Assembly: GCA_018383975.1 (NCBI GenBank)
Contig: JAHAZT010000075.1
Span: 1 to 34,783, forward strand
DNA from: Eubacteriales bacterium
GTDB taxonomy: Bacteria > Bacillota > Clostridia > Oscillospirales > CAG-272
Direction: 5' to 3'
DNA: 34,783 nucleotides
Positions 13,961-20,866 of this stretch are shown here, piece after piece; position 1 is the stretch's first letter, and every line of letters starts with the position of its first letter. The notes beneath the pieces were generated by a model. That model worked only from the letters and a program-made list of their open reading frames with translations. It was not told where the DNA came from and searched no databases. Made by a program: the position numbers and the translations under genes.

Positions 13961-15237
13961 TTGCTCTCCTCCTGTCCGCAGAGGAAGTAGTACGTGTCAA
14001 GACGCACAGCCTTCGCCCGCTCGGTTATCTGCTCTTTTGTGACGGCGTTTATCTTTGCGATTTTTTCCTCATCCGTAAGTCTTTTGCCATACATAACCTC
14101 GCCGAATGCGGTTGCCGCAAGCGCACGGACGCTGTCATCGGCGCTCATAACGTCGTCGCAGAGGAATTTTTTCGCCATTTCGATTTCGTCATCCGTTATT
14201 TCGCCGTTTTTCATATTGTCCAGCTGAAGCATTATCTCGTCAAAAGCCTTCTGCTCGTTTTCAAACTGAATTCCGGAGGCGACCGTCATCGCGCCCTTTT
14301 CGGGAATGAGAGAGGAAGAGCAATAATAGCAAAGGCTGAGCTTCTCTCTGACGTTCATAAACAGCTTGCTTGCCGCGCTTCCGCCGAAAACGGTGTTGAA
14401 AACCTTTGTTACGGCGTAATCGTCATCGGAGCTTACGCTTCCTGTGAAAAATCCGAGAACAAGCACGCCCTGTGTGACGTTCTGTCTGTCATATATCTTC
14501 TGAATCTCGGCTCTTGCCGTACCTTTTGTATCGGGTATCGGCTCGTAAATTCCGCCTCTTTTGACGGATGAGAAAATCTCCGAAAATTTCTTTTCAAGCT
14601 CGTTTCCGTCAAAATCGCCGACGGCGAAAATTTCAATTCTTGCCGTGCGGAGCATATTTTTATAAGCCTCGAAAAGGCACTTCGGGCAGACAGCCTCGAT
14701 TTCTTCAACCGTGCCGCCGTCGCTTATGCCGTATGCGTCGCCGGAGAACATTTCTTCAATCGCTTTCAGCCTTGCGTATCTGCCCTTCTGATTGATTGTC
14801 GCGCGGACGGTGTCAGCCGCTATCTTCTTTTCGCCCTCAACGCTTTCGGCTTTGAAAACGCCGTTTTCCGTCACGGGATGAAGCACCGCCTGCCCGATAA
14901 GGTCAAGCACGCCGCCGGTTATATCGGTGTCGTCTATCGCATATGAATTGCGCATGGAGCTTGCTTCAAGAGTCACTATATGATTGTCGCCGTGCTTCCA
15001 GTGTCCCGACCATATCCCCGATGCGTAAAGCTCCTGCTTGCGGCGGCGGATATCGGCAAGGGTCGGATATTTTTCCGTTCCCCTCAGAATAACGGGAAAA
15101 ACAAGCGAATTCTTTGCCGCCGTCTCTTTTTTCAGCGGCATAACAAATCTGATCTGGATATAATTTGATTTGAACTTGTCCGCGGGGATGACCGTCAGAA
15201 AAGTCCCTGCGGCTATCTGTTTTCTTTCTGTATGCAT
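13957..15237 (-). CDS. ymfF: M16 family peptidase-like protein, non-catalytic partner (YmfF-like)
   Basis: 426 residues, M16 fold. No HxxEH motif is visible in the first domain: the equivalent region around ILRGTEKYPTLADIRRRKQEL lacks it, so it is probably inactive. The second domain carries the usual ARIEIFAVGDFDGNELEKKF and late VFGGSAASKLFMNVREKLSLCYYCSS elements; the latter resembles the R/Y-containing substrate-binding motif of active dimers. It is the first gene of the minus-strand operon, with a good AAAGGA site, and is coupled to the catalytic gene by overlap (13957-13960). Confidence 0.85.
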   Translation of the reverse strand: MHTERKQIAAGTFLTVIPADKFKSNYIQIRFVMPLKKETAAKNSLVFPVILRGTEKYPTLADIRRRKQELYASGIWSGHWKHGDNHIVTLEASSMRNSYAIDDTDITGGVLDLIGQAVLHPVTENGVFKAESVEGEKKIAADTVRATINQKGRYARLKAIEEMFSGDAYGISDGGTVEEIEAVCPKCLFEAYKNMLRTARIEIFAVGDFDGNELEKKFSEIFSSVKRGGIYEPIPDTKGTARAEIQKIYDRQNVTQGVLVLGFFTGSVSSDDDYAVTKVFNTVFGGSAASKLFMNVREKLSLCYYCSSSLIPEKGAMTVASGIQFENEQKAFDEIMLQLDNMKNGEITDDEIEMAKKFLCDDVMSADDSVRALAATAFGEVMYGKRLTDEEKIAKINAVTKEQITERAKAVRLDTYYFLCGQEESK

Positions 15238-15270
15238 TTCGTATCCTTTCAGCGTAATGGATTTACATAT

Positions 15271-15299
15271 ATTTTACTCCATTGTGCCGTATTTTTCAA
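15271..15299 (-). promoter_or_regulatory. Promoter of the M16-lgt-folD-thioesterase operon
   Basis: On the minus strand: TTGAAA (15299-15294), a 17-base spacer and TAAAAT (15276-15271). It lies 34 bases before the ymfF start and divergent from the nfeD promoter. Confidence 0.7.
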
Positions 15300-15329
15300 C
15301 AGTTAATTAAAAAATCGTGCGACAATATA

Positions 15330-15358
15330 TTTACAGCCGACGCATTTTGTGATATAAT
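15330..15358 (+). promoter_or_regulatory. Promoter of the nfeD-SPFH pair
   Basis: TTTACA (15330-15335), a 17-base spacer and TATAAT (15353-15358). It lies 58 bases before the nfeD start; the leader between contains no clear structure. Confidence 0.8.
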
Positions 15359-15416
15359 GGTTACAGATACCGGCGCGCAACCGACGCGTGCTCAAAAAAG
15401 GAGGACTGATTTTATT

Positions 15417-15866
15417 ATGGGAGAACTTCTCTCCGTAATGCCGTGGATATGGCTCGGCGTAACCGTTGCGGCAATCGTTTTTGAAGCATCGACGCTCGCT
15501 CTCGTCGCGGTATGGTTTATTCCGTCCGCGCTCGTTTCGCTCGTGCTTTCCGTTTTTCATCTCCCCCTGTGGCTCCAGGTAACGGCGTTTCTCGTGCTTT
15601 CCCTCGCGCTTATGATTTTCCTCAAGCCCTTTATGAAAAAAGTGCTGAAGGTCAGGTATTCGCCCACAAACGCGGATACCGTAATAGGCAAGACGGGAAC
15701 GGTAATCGAGAAAATCGACAATATCGCCGCCACCGGCGCCGTCAAAGTGGACGGCAAGATATGGACGGCACGCTCCGATAATGACAGCCTGACAATCGAC
15801 GAGGGAACGTTAGTCTGCGCCGTTGCAATCGAGGGCGTAAAGCTCATATGCAGAAAAGAAAACTGA
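15417..15866 (+). CDS. NfeD family membrane protein
   Basis: 149 residues. Two or three hydrophobic segments (about 8-75) end in a basic KPFMKKVLK, followed by an OB-fold domain containing the family pattern GKTGTV, GAVKVDGKIWTAR and LICRKEN. Short NfeD proteins form complexes with SPFH/stomatin-like proteins in membrane microdomains, and an SPFH gene follows after 19 bases. A longer frame begins at 15282, but that start lies before the promoter; the ATG at 15417 has AAGGAGG (15398-15404). Confidence 0.88.
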   Translation: MGELLSVMPWIWLGVTVAAIVFEASTLALVAVWFIPSALVSLVLSVFHLPLWLQVTAFLVLSLALMIFLKPFMKKVLKVRYSPTNADTVIGKTGTVIEKIDNIAATGAVKVDGKIWTARSDNDSLTIDEGTLVCAVAIEGVKLICRKEN

Positions 15867-15885
15867 AGAAAGAAGGTAAATTTTT

Positions 15886-16818
15886 ATGACCGGACTCATT
15901 ATTTTGGGAGTACTCGTTGCACTGGTTCTCATAATCATAATCGCAAACATTCACATTGTGCCGCAGGCGCACGCATACGTTGTCGAGCGTCTCGGAACGT
16001 ATCACGCGACGTGGCACACGGGACTTCACGTGAAAACTCCGTTTGTTGACAGAATTTCAAAGCGCATCTCCCTTATGGAGCGCGTTGCCGATTTCGAGCC
16101 GCAGGCCGTTATCACAAAGGATAATGTCAAAATGCAGATAGACACGGTTGTTTTCTTCCAGATAACCGACTGCAAGCTCTATGCATACGGTGTTGAAAAT
16201 CCTATGTCGGCAATCGAAAATCTGACGGCGACAACTCTCCGTAACATAATCGGCGAGCTTGAACTGGACAGCACGCTCACCTCGCGCGACATAATCAACA
16301 CAAAAATGCGCGCCATTCTGGACGAGGCAACAGACCCCTGGGGTATCAAGGTCAACCGCGTTGAGCTGAAAAACATTATGCCCCCGAAGGAAATTCAAGA
16401 CGCGATGGAAAAACAGATGAAGGCTGAACGCGAACGTCGCGAACAGATTCTCCGCGCAGAAGGCGAAAAGAATTCAACGATCCTCGTTGCAGAGGGTAAA
16501 AAACAGGCAATGATTCTTGACGCCGAAGCGCAGAAGCAGCGTCAGATACTTCTCGCAGAGGCAGAAAAGGAAGCCAAAATCCGCCAGGCAGAAGGTGAAG
16601 CAGAAGCGATCAAGCAGGTTCAGGAAGCTACCGCCGAAGGTATCAGAATGATAAACGAAGCAGCACCGTCGGAAGCGGTTATCGCCATAAAGGGTCTTGA
16701 AGCCTTTGAAAAAGCCGCCGACGGAAAAGCGACGAAGATTATCATCCCCAGCGAAATTCAGTCGCTTGCAGGTCTCGCGACCTCCGTTTCCGAGCTCATC
16801 AAAAAAGACAAAGAATAA
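15886..16818 (+). CDS. SPFH/band-7 domain protein (stomatin/QmcA-like)
   Basis: 310 residues. One N-terminal membrane anchor (about 2-22) is followed by the SPFH domain with VERLGTYHATWHTGLH and VDTVVFFQITD. From about 165 to 250 runs a long charged coiled coil in which EAE/AEGE-type heptads recur (RAEGEK, VAEGKK, DAEAQK, LAEAEK, QAEGEAEA). The C-terminus ends in a SEIQSLAGLATSVSELI helix. It is probably a membrane scaffold partner of the NfeD protein upstream. The family QmcA/paraslipin is known for oligomeric microdomain assemblies; proteolytic or membrane-quality roles are inferred. Confidence 0.92.
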   Translation: MTGLIILGVLVALVLIIIIANIHIVPQAHAYVVERLGTYHATWHTGLHVKTPFVDRISKRISLMERVADFEPQAVITKDNVKMQIDTVVFFQITDCKLYAYGVENPMSAIENLTATTLRNIIGELELDSTLTSRDIINTKMRAILDEATDPWGIKVNRVELKNIMPPKEIQDAMEKQMKAERERREQILRAEGEKNSTILVAEGKKQAMILDAEAQKQRQILLAEAEKEAKIRQAEGEAEAIKQVQEATAEGIRMINEAAPSEAVIAIKGLEAFEKAADGKATKIIIPSEIQSLAGLATSVSELIKKDKE

Positions 16819-16917
16819 TCCCCCCATACTTTTCTTTGACCGTACTTTTCTTTGAAAAGAAAAGTAGGCAAAAGAAACTTCAATTATTGTATTGTTTAAA
16901 TTTTTTAATTAAGAAAA

Positions 16918-16949
16918 CAGAGATGATTTCTCATCTCTGTTTTTGTTTT
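16918..16949 (+). terminator. Terminator hairpin in repeat unit B1, after the SPFH gene
   Basis: CAGAGATGA (16918-16926) pairs with the TCATCTCTG at 16931-16939, followed by TTTTTGTTTTG. It is carried by the dispersed repeat and is the first terminator after the nfeD-SPFH pair. Confidence 0.8.
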
Positions 16950-17008
16950 GATGACAAGGCAAAAGAAACTTCAGTTATTGTATTGTTCAAATTTTTTAAT
17001 TAAGAAAA

Positions 17009-17037
17009 CAGAGATGATTTCTCATCTCTGTTTTTTT
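17009..17037 (+). terminator. Second copy of the repeat-borne terminator hairpin (unit B2)
   Basis: Same stem as at 16918, displaced by 91 bases, with a pure T run (17031-17037). The two give a tandem terminator. Confidence 0.78.
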
Positions 17038-17100
17038 ATCAATCGCGCCGCAGGCGCACCTTTTCTTTTCGATCTTCTCTCTTCTCTTTTATCTCAAAAA
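17037..17100 (+). repeat. Intergenic repeat module C, plus-strand copy
   Basis: Inverted match to 9617-9672, including the GCGCC-GCA-GGCGC palindrome at 17045-17057 and the pyrimidine tract ending in TTATCTCAAAAA. It abuts the terminator at 17096. Confidence 0.8.
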
Positions 17101-17123
17101 GCCCCGCCGAAGCGGGGCTTTTT
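17096..17123. terminator. Bidirectional terminator between convergent genes
   Basis: AAAAAGCCCCGC, loop CGAA, GCGGGGCTTTTT: a perfect 12-bp inverted repeat that can end the minus-strand lipoprotein transcript as well as plus-strand read-through. Confidence 0.88.
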
Positions 17124-17129
17124 GCTCTG

Positions 17130-17585
17130 TCACTTAACAGATTTAACTATGTTCGTTATCTCATTCAGGTAAAGAACGCTTGCGGGAAGTACAAGGCAGT
17201 TGCCGTTTGCATAACCGGCTTCAACAAGTGCGTTATACATTTTGTTTACGTCCTCGTTCTTGGAAAGGTCTTTTACAAGACCCTTTACGGTCTCGCTGCT
17301 CTCATAGAATTCAACAAGCTCTTTTGTCGACTTGAATTCAATGATGATTGCGGAGGTGATTCCGTTTGACTTCTTTGTGAGCAAGTGGAGTTCAACTGCG
17401 TATTCGTCCTTTGCGAGTTCTTCCTTTATGGTGTTCATTATTCCCGTAAAGGTTGTGTTGTTTTCGTAGCCTGCGTCGATAAATGCCTTCTCGATTGCGG
17501 AATACTTGGAACCGCACGATGCAAGCATTGTCAGCGCCATGACAAGCACAAGCGCAAGGCTTACGATTTTTGTGATTTTCTTCAT
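17130..17585 (-). CDS. Small secreted lipoprotein of unknown function
   Basis: 151 residues. The N-terminus is a lipoprotein signal: basic MKKITK, a hydrophobic stretch and lipobox LASC with Cys24, so it should be lipidated by Lgt and held on the outer face of the membrane. The mature part is a small charged alpha/beta domain (IEKAFIDAGYENNTTFTGI, later LVEAGYANGNCLVLPAS). The AGY motif near both ends hints at an internal repeat. I do not recognise the family. Its own promoter and terminator make it monocistronic. GGGAGG precedes the ATG. Confidence 0.8.
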   Translation of the reverse strand: MKKITKIVSLALVLVMALTMLASCGSKYSAIEKAFIDAGYENNTTFTGIMNTIKEELAKDEYAVELHLLTKKSNGITSAIIIEFKSTKELVEFYESSETVKGLVKDLSKNEDVNKMYNALVEAGYANGNCLVLPASVLYLNEITNIVKSVK

Positions 17586-17708
17586 GAGAAAAATCCTCCC
17601 TTTTCAGTCTGTTTGTTATAATTTTCTGTCGGACGGAAAAAATTTCGCACGACGCGTCAAGGCAATGCAAAAACGGTTAGACAATTCAATCTGCCTTAAA
17701 CCATATTC

Positions 17709-17737
17709 AGTATATCAATATCGGCATAATGTGTCAA
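17709..17737 (-). promoter_or_regulatory. Promoter of the lipoprotein gene
   Basis: On the minus strand: TTGACA (17737-17732), 17 bases, TATACT (17714-17709). The untranslated leader is about 120 bases long; I see no strong structure in it. Confidence 0.75.
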
Positions 17738-17785
17738 TATGCAAAAATGCCCAAATGTACAAATCAGCCGATGTGCAGAATTCAT

Positions 17786-17817
17786 AAAAAGCCAACGGTG
17801 TCTGCCGTCGGCTTTTT
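17786..17817 (-). terminator. Terminator after the unknown membrane protein gene
   Basis: Read on the minus strand, a stem AGCCGACGG/CCGTTGGCT with one non-Watson-Crick pair, followed by a T run (complement of 17785-17790). It sits just past the stop at 17820. Confidence 0.75.
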
Positions 17818-17819
17818 GG

Positions 17820-18710
17820 CTATTCATCGTATTCGTAAACGCTTTCCGTAAGCCTTGCAAGCGATGATATATTTTCGATTGTGAAATCCTTTATCGTCTC
17901 CCCCGTCCCGCTGATTCCGAACGAATAATCCTTTGCTTGGGGAGCCGCGCCCTCACCGCCGACGATCATCATCGTTTTGCCCGCAAGGTTACCTTTTATA
18001 TTTGTTCCTTTTGCATAGGTCACGCCGATGTCAACCTGCGGTTCCTCTTTCCCGTTTTCTTTATGCGCGATATAAAATTCCCTCGGCGACGGGCAAAGCA
18101 CAATCACTTTTTTCAGAGTCTTTTCGCCGTAGTCCCTGCCGGTCGTTTCAAAGCGGAAATTTCTTGCCCTTATCGGCTGCTTAAAGCCTATAAGTCTGCC
18201 GATTTTTCCAAGCGGCATAGGCGAGATACGGCATATCACGTCAGCCGAGGAGGATATTGCAAGGCTTCGACTGCCGATTATCGTCGGCACTATCATAACC
18301 TCAAAAACCGAACGGTCGGTTTCAAAGACGAAATCTGTTCTGCCGGACGACGAAAACAGTCTTCCGTACGGCTTTGAGATCCATTCGACCTTTCCCTTTT
18401 TCATCTTTTTAAGCGCGCGGACGAGCTTTCCCCGTTTTGCGACGGCGCGGATAAAGCAGACGATCGCAAATGTCACTATGACCGTCGCCGCAATCGCCGC
18501 AACTGCTTTCGGGCTGTATATTGTAAGCGCCGCAAGCGGAACGATAAGAAAAAGCGAACACATAACCATAAGCATTATGGCAAGCAGGCGTGCCGCAAAG
18601 TTCTGCACGGAAATTCCGGCGCGCGACCTTTTGCCGCGATTGAGCTTCTGCGCATAGGTGAAATCGCTTTCGTAATCGAGTGTAAGATTGTCTTTTTTCT
18701 TCTTTTTCAT
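17820..18710 (-). CDS. Unknown two-TM membrane protein with a soluble C-terminal domain
   Basis: 296 residues, not recognised. A basic cytoplasmic N-terminus (MKKKKKDNL, then KLNRGKRSRAG) precedes two closely spaced hydrophobic helices at about 41-64 and 68-88. A basic linker (RAVAKRGKLVRALKKMKKGK) follows, then a soluble domain of about 185 residues rich in beta strands (DFVFETDRSVFEVMIVPTIIGS, KKVIVLCPSPREFYIA). The topology suggests the large domain is cytoplasmic. It stands alone with a promoter and a terminator, and is divergent from the glycosyltransferase. No catalytic motif is visible. Confidence 0.75.
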   Translation of the reverse strand: MKKKKKDNLTLDYESDFTYAQKLNRGKRSRAGISVQNFAARLLAIMLMVMCSLFLIVPLAALTIYSPKAVAAIAATVIVTFAIVCFIRAVAKRGKLVRALKKMKKGKVEWISKPYGRLFSSSGRTDFVFETDRSVFEVMIVPTIIGSRSLAISSSADVICRISPMPLGKIGRLIGFKQPIRARNFRFETTGRDYGEKTLKKVIVLCPSPREFYIAHKENGKEEPQVDIGVTYAKGTNIKGNLAGKTMMIVGGEGAAPQAKDYSFGISGTGETIKDFTIENISSLARLTESVYEYDE

Positions 18711-18741
18711 CTTCCGCCCTCCGTTTTATGCTTTTCTCTTA

Positions 18742-18769
18742 ATTATACCATATTCCCCCCCTGTGTCAA
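18742..18769 (-). promoter_or_regulatory. Promoter of the unknown membrane protein gene
   Basis: On the minus strand: TTGACA (18769-18764), a 16-base spacer that includes a G run, and TATAAT (18747-18742). Both hexamers are perfect. Confidence 0.8.
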
Positions 18770-18851
18770 GATTTTTTCAGCCGTGACCGCCGTTTTTCAC
18801 AACTCTACCGTGAGTAGAGCCGGAGATATAGGCGCGCCGCGCGTCAATAGA

Positions 18852-18880
18852 TTGCATTTTTCGTCGTTTTGTGCTAACAT
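18852..18880 (+). promoter_or_regulatory. Possible promoter of the glycosyltransferase gene
   Basis: TTGCAT (18852-18857), 17 bases, TAACAT (18875-18880), 42 bases before the start codon. Both hexamers deviate from consensus. Confidence 0.5.
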
Positions 18881-18922
18881 TATCGCATCGGCAAAACTGA
18901 TTACATAAAAACGGAGATAAAA

Positions 18923-20071
18923 ATGAAAGTCACAATCGTATGCGAAGTTCTTGGCAAGGCAAACAACGGAACAACCGTTGCCGCCCTCAATCTTATTCGC
19001 TCGCTCAAAGAAAAAGGTCACAATGTCAAGGTCATCTGTCCCGACGCGGACAGAGAAGGTCTTGAAGGTTATTACATTCTTCCCGTTACGAACATGGGAG
19101 GAATTATAAACGGTATACTTGAAAAAAATCACGTCACGCTTGCAAAGTATGACGAGCAGATTATTTATGACGCAATAAAGGACGCGGACGTCGTGCATTT
19201 CATGGTTCCTCTCTTCATTGCAAGACGTGCGACAAAGCTCGCCGCAAGTCTCGGCAAGCCCATAACCGCCGGCTTCCATGCTCAGGCGGAAAACCTCACG
19301 GCGCACATCGTCGGGCTGATGGGAAACCGCCTTGCAAACCATCTGACTTACGAATGGTATGACAAAAACCTTTTCTGCCGCGCCGACGCAATTCATTACC
19401 CGACGCAATTCATCCGCGACGTTTTTGAGAGCGAAGTTCACCGCAAAACAAACGGATACGTCATTTCAAACGGCGTATGCAGCGATTTTCATCCCGTTCC
19501 CGCCGAAAAGCCCGAGCAATACAGGGACAAATTCTGCATACTTTTCACCGGCAGGCTTTCCAAGGAAAAATCGCACATTGTGCTTATGAAAGCCGTCAGA
19601 AAGTCAAAATACGCGGACAAAATTCAGCTTTTCTTTGCCGGCAACGGTCCCCTTCTCGACAAAATCGAAAAATACGGAAAGAAACATCTGAAAAATCCTC
19701 CCGTCATCGGGTTGTACAGTCGCGCAGAGCTTGTTGACATAATCAACTTCTGCGATCTTTACTGTCATCCCGCGGAAATTGAGATCGAAGCAATCGCTTG
19801 CCTCGAAGCGATCGCCTGCGGACTCGTTCCCGTAATCGCGAATTCGCCGCGCTGTGCAACAAAGGCTTTCGCCCTCGACGAGCGGTGCCTCTTTGAGGTC
19901 AACAATCCGGACGACCTCGCGAAAAAAATCGATTATTTCATCGAACATCCGGAGGAAAAAGCCGCCCTGCGCGAAAGATATCTCTCCGAAAGCGTCATGT
20001 TTGACCAAAAGCATTGCATGGATATGATGGAGCAGATGCTTCTGGACCAGGTATCAAAAAAAGACGCTTGA
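18923..20071 (+). CDS. GT4-family glycosyltransferase
   Basis: 382 residues, GT-B fold. The N-terminal Rossmann-like half starts MKVTIVCEVLGKANNGTTVAALNLIRSL, with the GGT-like NNGTT acceptor loop. The C-terminal half has ILFTGRLSKEKSHIVLMKA and the nucleotide-sugar EX7E region ending EAIACGLVPVIAN. It is closest by eye to 1,2-diacylglycerol 3-glucosyltransferase-like enzymes that make membrane glycolipids, but the acceptor is inferred only. Its TGA stop (20069-20071) falls within the TTGACC start of a dispersed repeat. CGGAGA lies 7 bases or so before the ATG. Confidence 0.88.
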   Translation: MKVTIVCEVLGKANNGTTVAALNLIRSLKEKGHNVKVICPDADREGLEGYYILPVTNMGGIINGILEKNHVTLAKYDEQIIYDAIKDADVVHFMVPLFIARRATKLAASLGKPITAGFHAQAENLTAHIVGLMGNRLANHLTYEWYDKNLFCRADAIHYPTQFIRDVFESEVHRKTNGYVISNGVCSDFHPVPAEKPEQYRDKFCILFTGRLSKEKSHIVLMKAVRKSKYADKIQLFFAGNGPLLDKIEKYGKKHLKNPPVIGLYSRAELVDIINFCDLYCHPAEIEIEAIACLEAIACGLVPVIANSPRCATKAFALDERCLFEVNNPDDLAKKIDYFIEHPEEKAALRERYLSESVMFDQKHCMDMMEQMLLDQVSKKDA

Positions 20072-20236
20072 CCATACTTTTCTTTGGAAAAGAAAAGTAG
20101 GCACCGTACTTTTCTTTGAAAAGAAAAGTAGGCAAAAGAAACTTCGATTATTGTATTGTTCAAATTTTTTAATTAAGAAAGCAGAGGTGATTTCTCATCT
20201 CTGTTTTTGTTTTGATGAGTGGGCAAAAGAAACCTC
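20068..20236 (+). repeat. Dispersed intergenic repeat, copy 3
   Basis: TTGACC, an imperfect 25-base palindrome (20075-20099), GGCACCG, the perfect 24-base palindrome (20107-20130), unit B with its hairpin (20182-20203), then a truncated second unit B beginning at 20222, again 91 bases after the first. One substitution separates its core from copies 1 and 2. Confidence 0.9.
20182..20214 (+). terminator. Repeat-borne terminator after the glycosyltransferase gene
   Basis: CAGAGGTGA pairs with TCATCTCTG (one G-U pair), followed by TTTTTGTTTTG. It is the only terminator between this gene and rpsO. Confidence 0.75.
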
Positions 20237-20283
20237 TTAAAATCAAAATAAAATAAATAAATAATGTTTTTTCGGAAAAACTC

Positions 20284-20312
20284 TTTACAAGCGGAAATCT
20301 TTGTGTTATAAT
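20284..20312 (+). promoter_or_regulatory. Promoter of rpsO
   Basis: TTTACA (20284-20289), 17 bases, TATAAT (20307-20312). It gives a leader of about 105 bases. Confidence 0.85.
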
Positions 20313-20318
20313 CTTATC

Positions 20319-20425
20319 TGCGAAAATTCGGCAGCGCAGCCTGCGGACATAAGGTTTTTCAAAAACGCTTCACCCGCCGCCCGCTTCGATGCACGAACGC
20401 AAAATATTTTATGAGGTGAAAAACA
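20319..20425 (+). promoter_or_regulatory. Structured leader of rpsO, possible S15 autoregulatory site
   Basis: The long leader contains GC-rich self-complementary pieces (GCAG CGCAG CC TGCG near 20332-20345). TTCACC at 20369-20374 can pair with GGTGAA at 20415-20420, which overlaps the ribosome site GAGGTG. S15 leaders in several bacteria are known to bind S15. That this one does is inference. Confidence 0.4.
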
Positions 20426-20689
20426 ATGCTTAAAGACCAGAAACAGCAGATCATAGCGAACAACGCTATGCACGAAGGCGACACAGGCTCGCCCGAGGTT
20501 CAGATTGCCATTCTCACGGCAAGAATCAACCATCTTAACGAGCATCTCAAGCTCAACAATAACGACCACCACAGCCGCAGAGGCCTTCTTAAAATGGTTG
20601 GTAAGAGAAGAAATCTTCTCGGCTACCTCCAGAAAAAAGATATCAACCGTTATCGTGCGATCATTGAGAAACTCGGCATAAGAAAATAA
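20426..20689 (+). CDS. rpsO: 30S ribosomal protein S15
   Basis: 87 residues, normal length. The conserved S15 pattern is complete: [47 protein letters not shown] and [12 protein letters not shown]. It binds 16S rRNA at the central-domain three-way junction during 30S assembly. It is followed by pnp, the classic bacterial order. Expression of the pair may be tuned by the hairpins at 20698 and 20769. Confidence 0.98.
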   Translation: MLKDQKQQIIANNAMHEGDTGSPEVQIAILTARINHLNEHLKLNNNDHHSRRGLLKMVGKRRNLLGYLQKKDINRYRAIIEKLGIRK

Positions 20690-20697
20690 TTTTTCCG

Positions 20698-20724
20698 AAA
20701 GGGACGGATATTCTCCGTCCCTTT
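20698..20724 (+). terminator. Perfect hairpin after rpsO (attenuator or processing stem)
   Basis: AAAGGGACGGA (20698-20708), loop TATTC, TCCGTCCCTTT (20714-20724): eleven perfect pairs. The T run is only three bases and then breaks (CACAAATT), so it may be a leaky terminator that lets some transcripts continue into pnp, or an RNA-processing stem. Confidence 0.65.
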
Positions 20725-20768
20725 CACAAATTACAGCGTCTTTTATGCGGCGGAAGCGGATTTTGTAT

Positions 20769-20815
20769 AGCAGTTAATCAAGTCCCCGAAAGGCTCGGAG
20801 ATTTAATTAAATGCT
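20769..20815 (+). other. Long imperfect hairpin in the pnp leader
   Basis: Two 21-base arms (20769-20789 and 20795-20815) with a 5-base loop AAGGC pair at 17 Watson-Crick positions and one G-U. No T run follows. In E. coli a stem in the rpsO-pnp interval is cut by RNase III and mediates PNPase autocontrol; a similar role here is inference. Confidence 0.6.
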
Positions 20816-20866
20816 AAACAAAAGCCCCTGTCGCAAAAGAATAAAAAACAATTCAGGAGGCAAACA

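Larger units (their letters stand above)
16821..17037 (+). repeat. Dispersed intergenic repeat, copy 2, with a 91-base tandem duplication
   Basis: It begins with the CTTTGACC half-palindrome, then the 24-base palindrome (16843-16866) and unit B: GGCAAAAGAAACTTC, an AT-rich stretch TTTTTTAATTAAG and the hairpin CAGAGATGA/TCTCATCTCTG. Unit B occurs twice, starting at 16867 and 16958, with hairpins at 16918 and 17009; the period is exactly 91 bases. It lies between convergent genes. Confidence 0.92.

Noticed and set aside
15282..15416. A longer NfeD protein starting at 15282
   Set aside because: That start lies upstream of the -35/-10 promoter at 15330-15358 and lacks a ribosome site; the extra residues are not hydrophobic or conserved-looking.
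16867..17037. Tandem 91-base units as a CRISPR array
   Set aside because: The units are near-identical throughout, with no unique spacers, only two copies and no cas genes.
18797..19441. A 214-codon minus-strand frame opposite the glycosyltransferase
   Set aside because: Antisense to a well-supported GT4 gene, with no start signals.
20769..20815. A tRNA or riboswitch in the rpsO-pnp interval
   Set aside because: The element is a single long stem with a 5-base loop; there is no cloverleaf, T-loop sequence or known riboswitch core.
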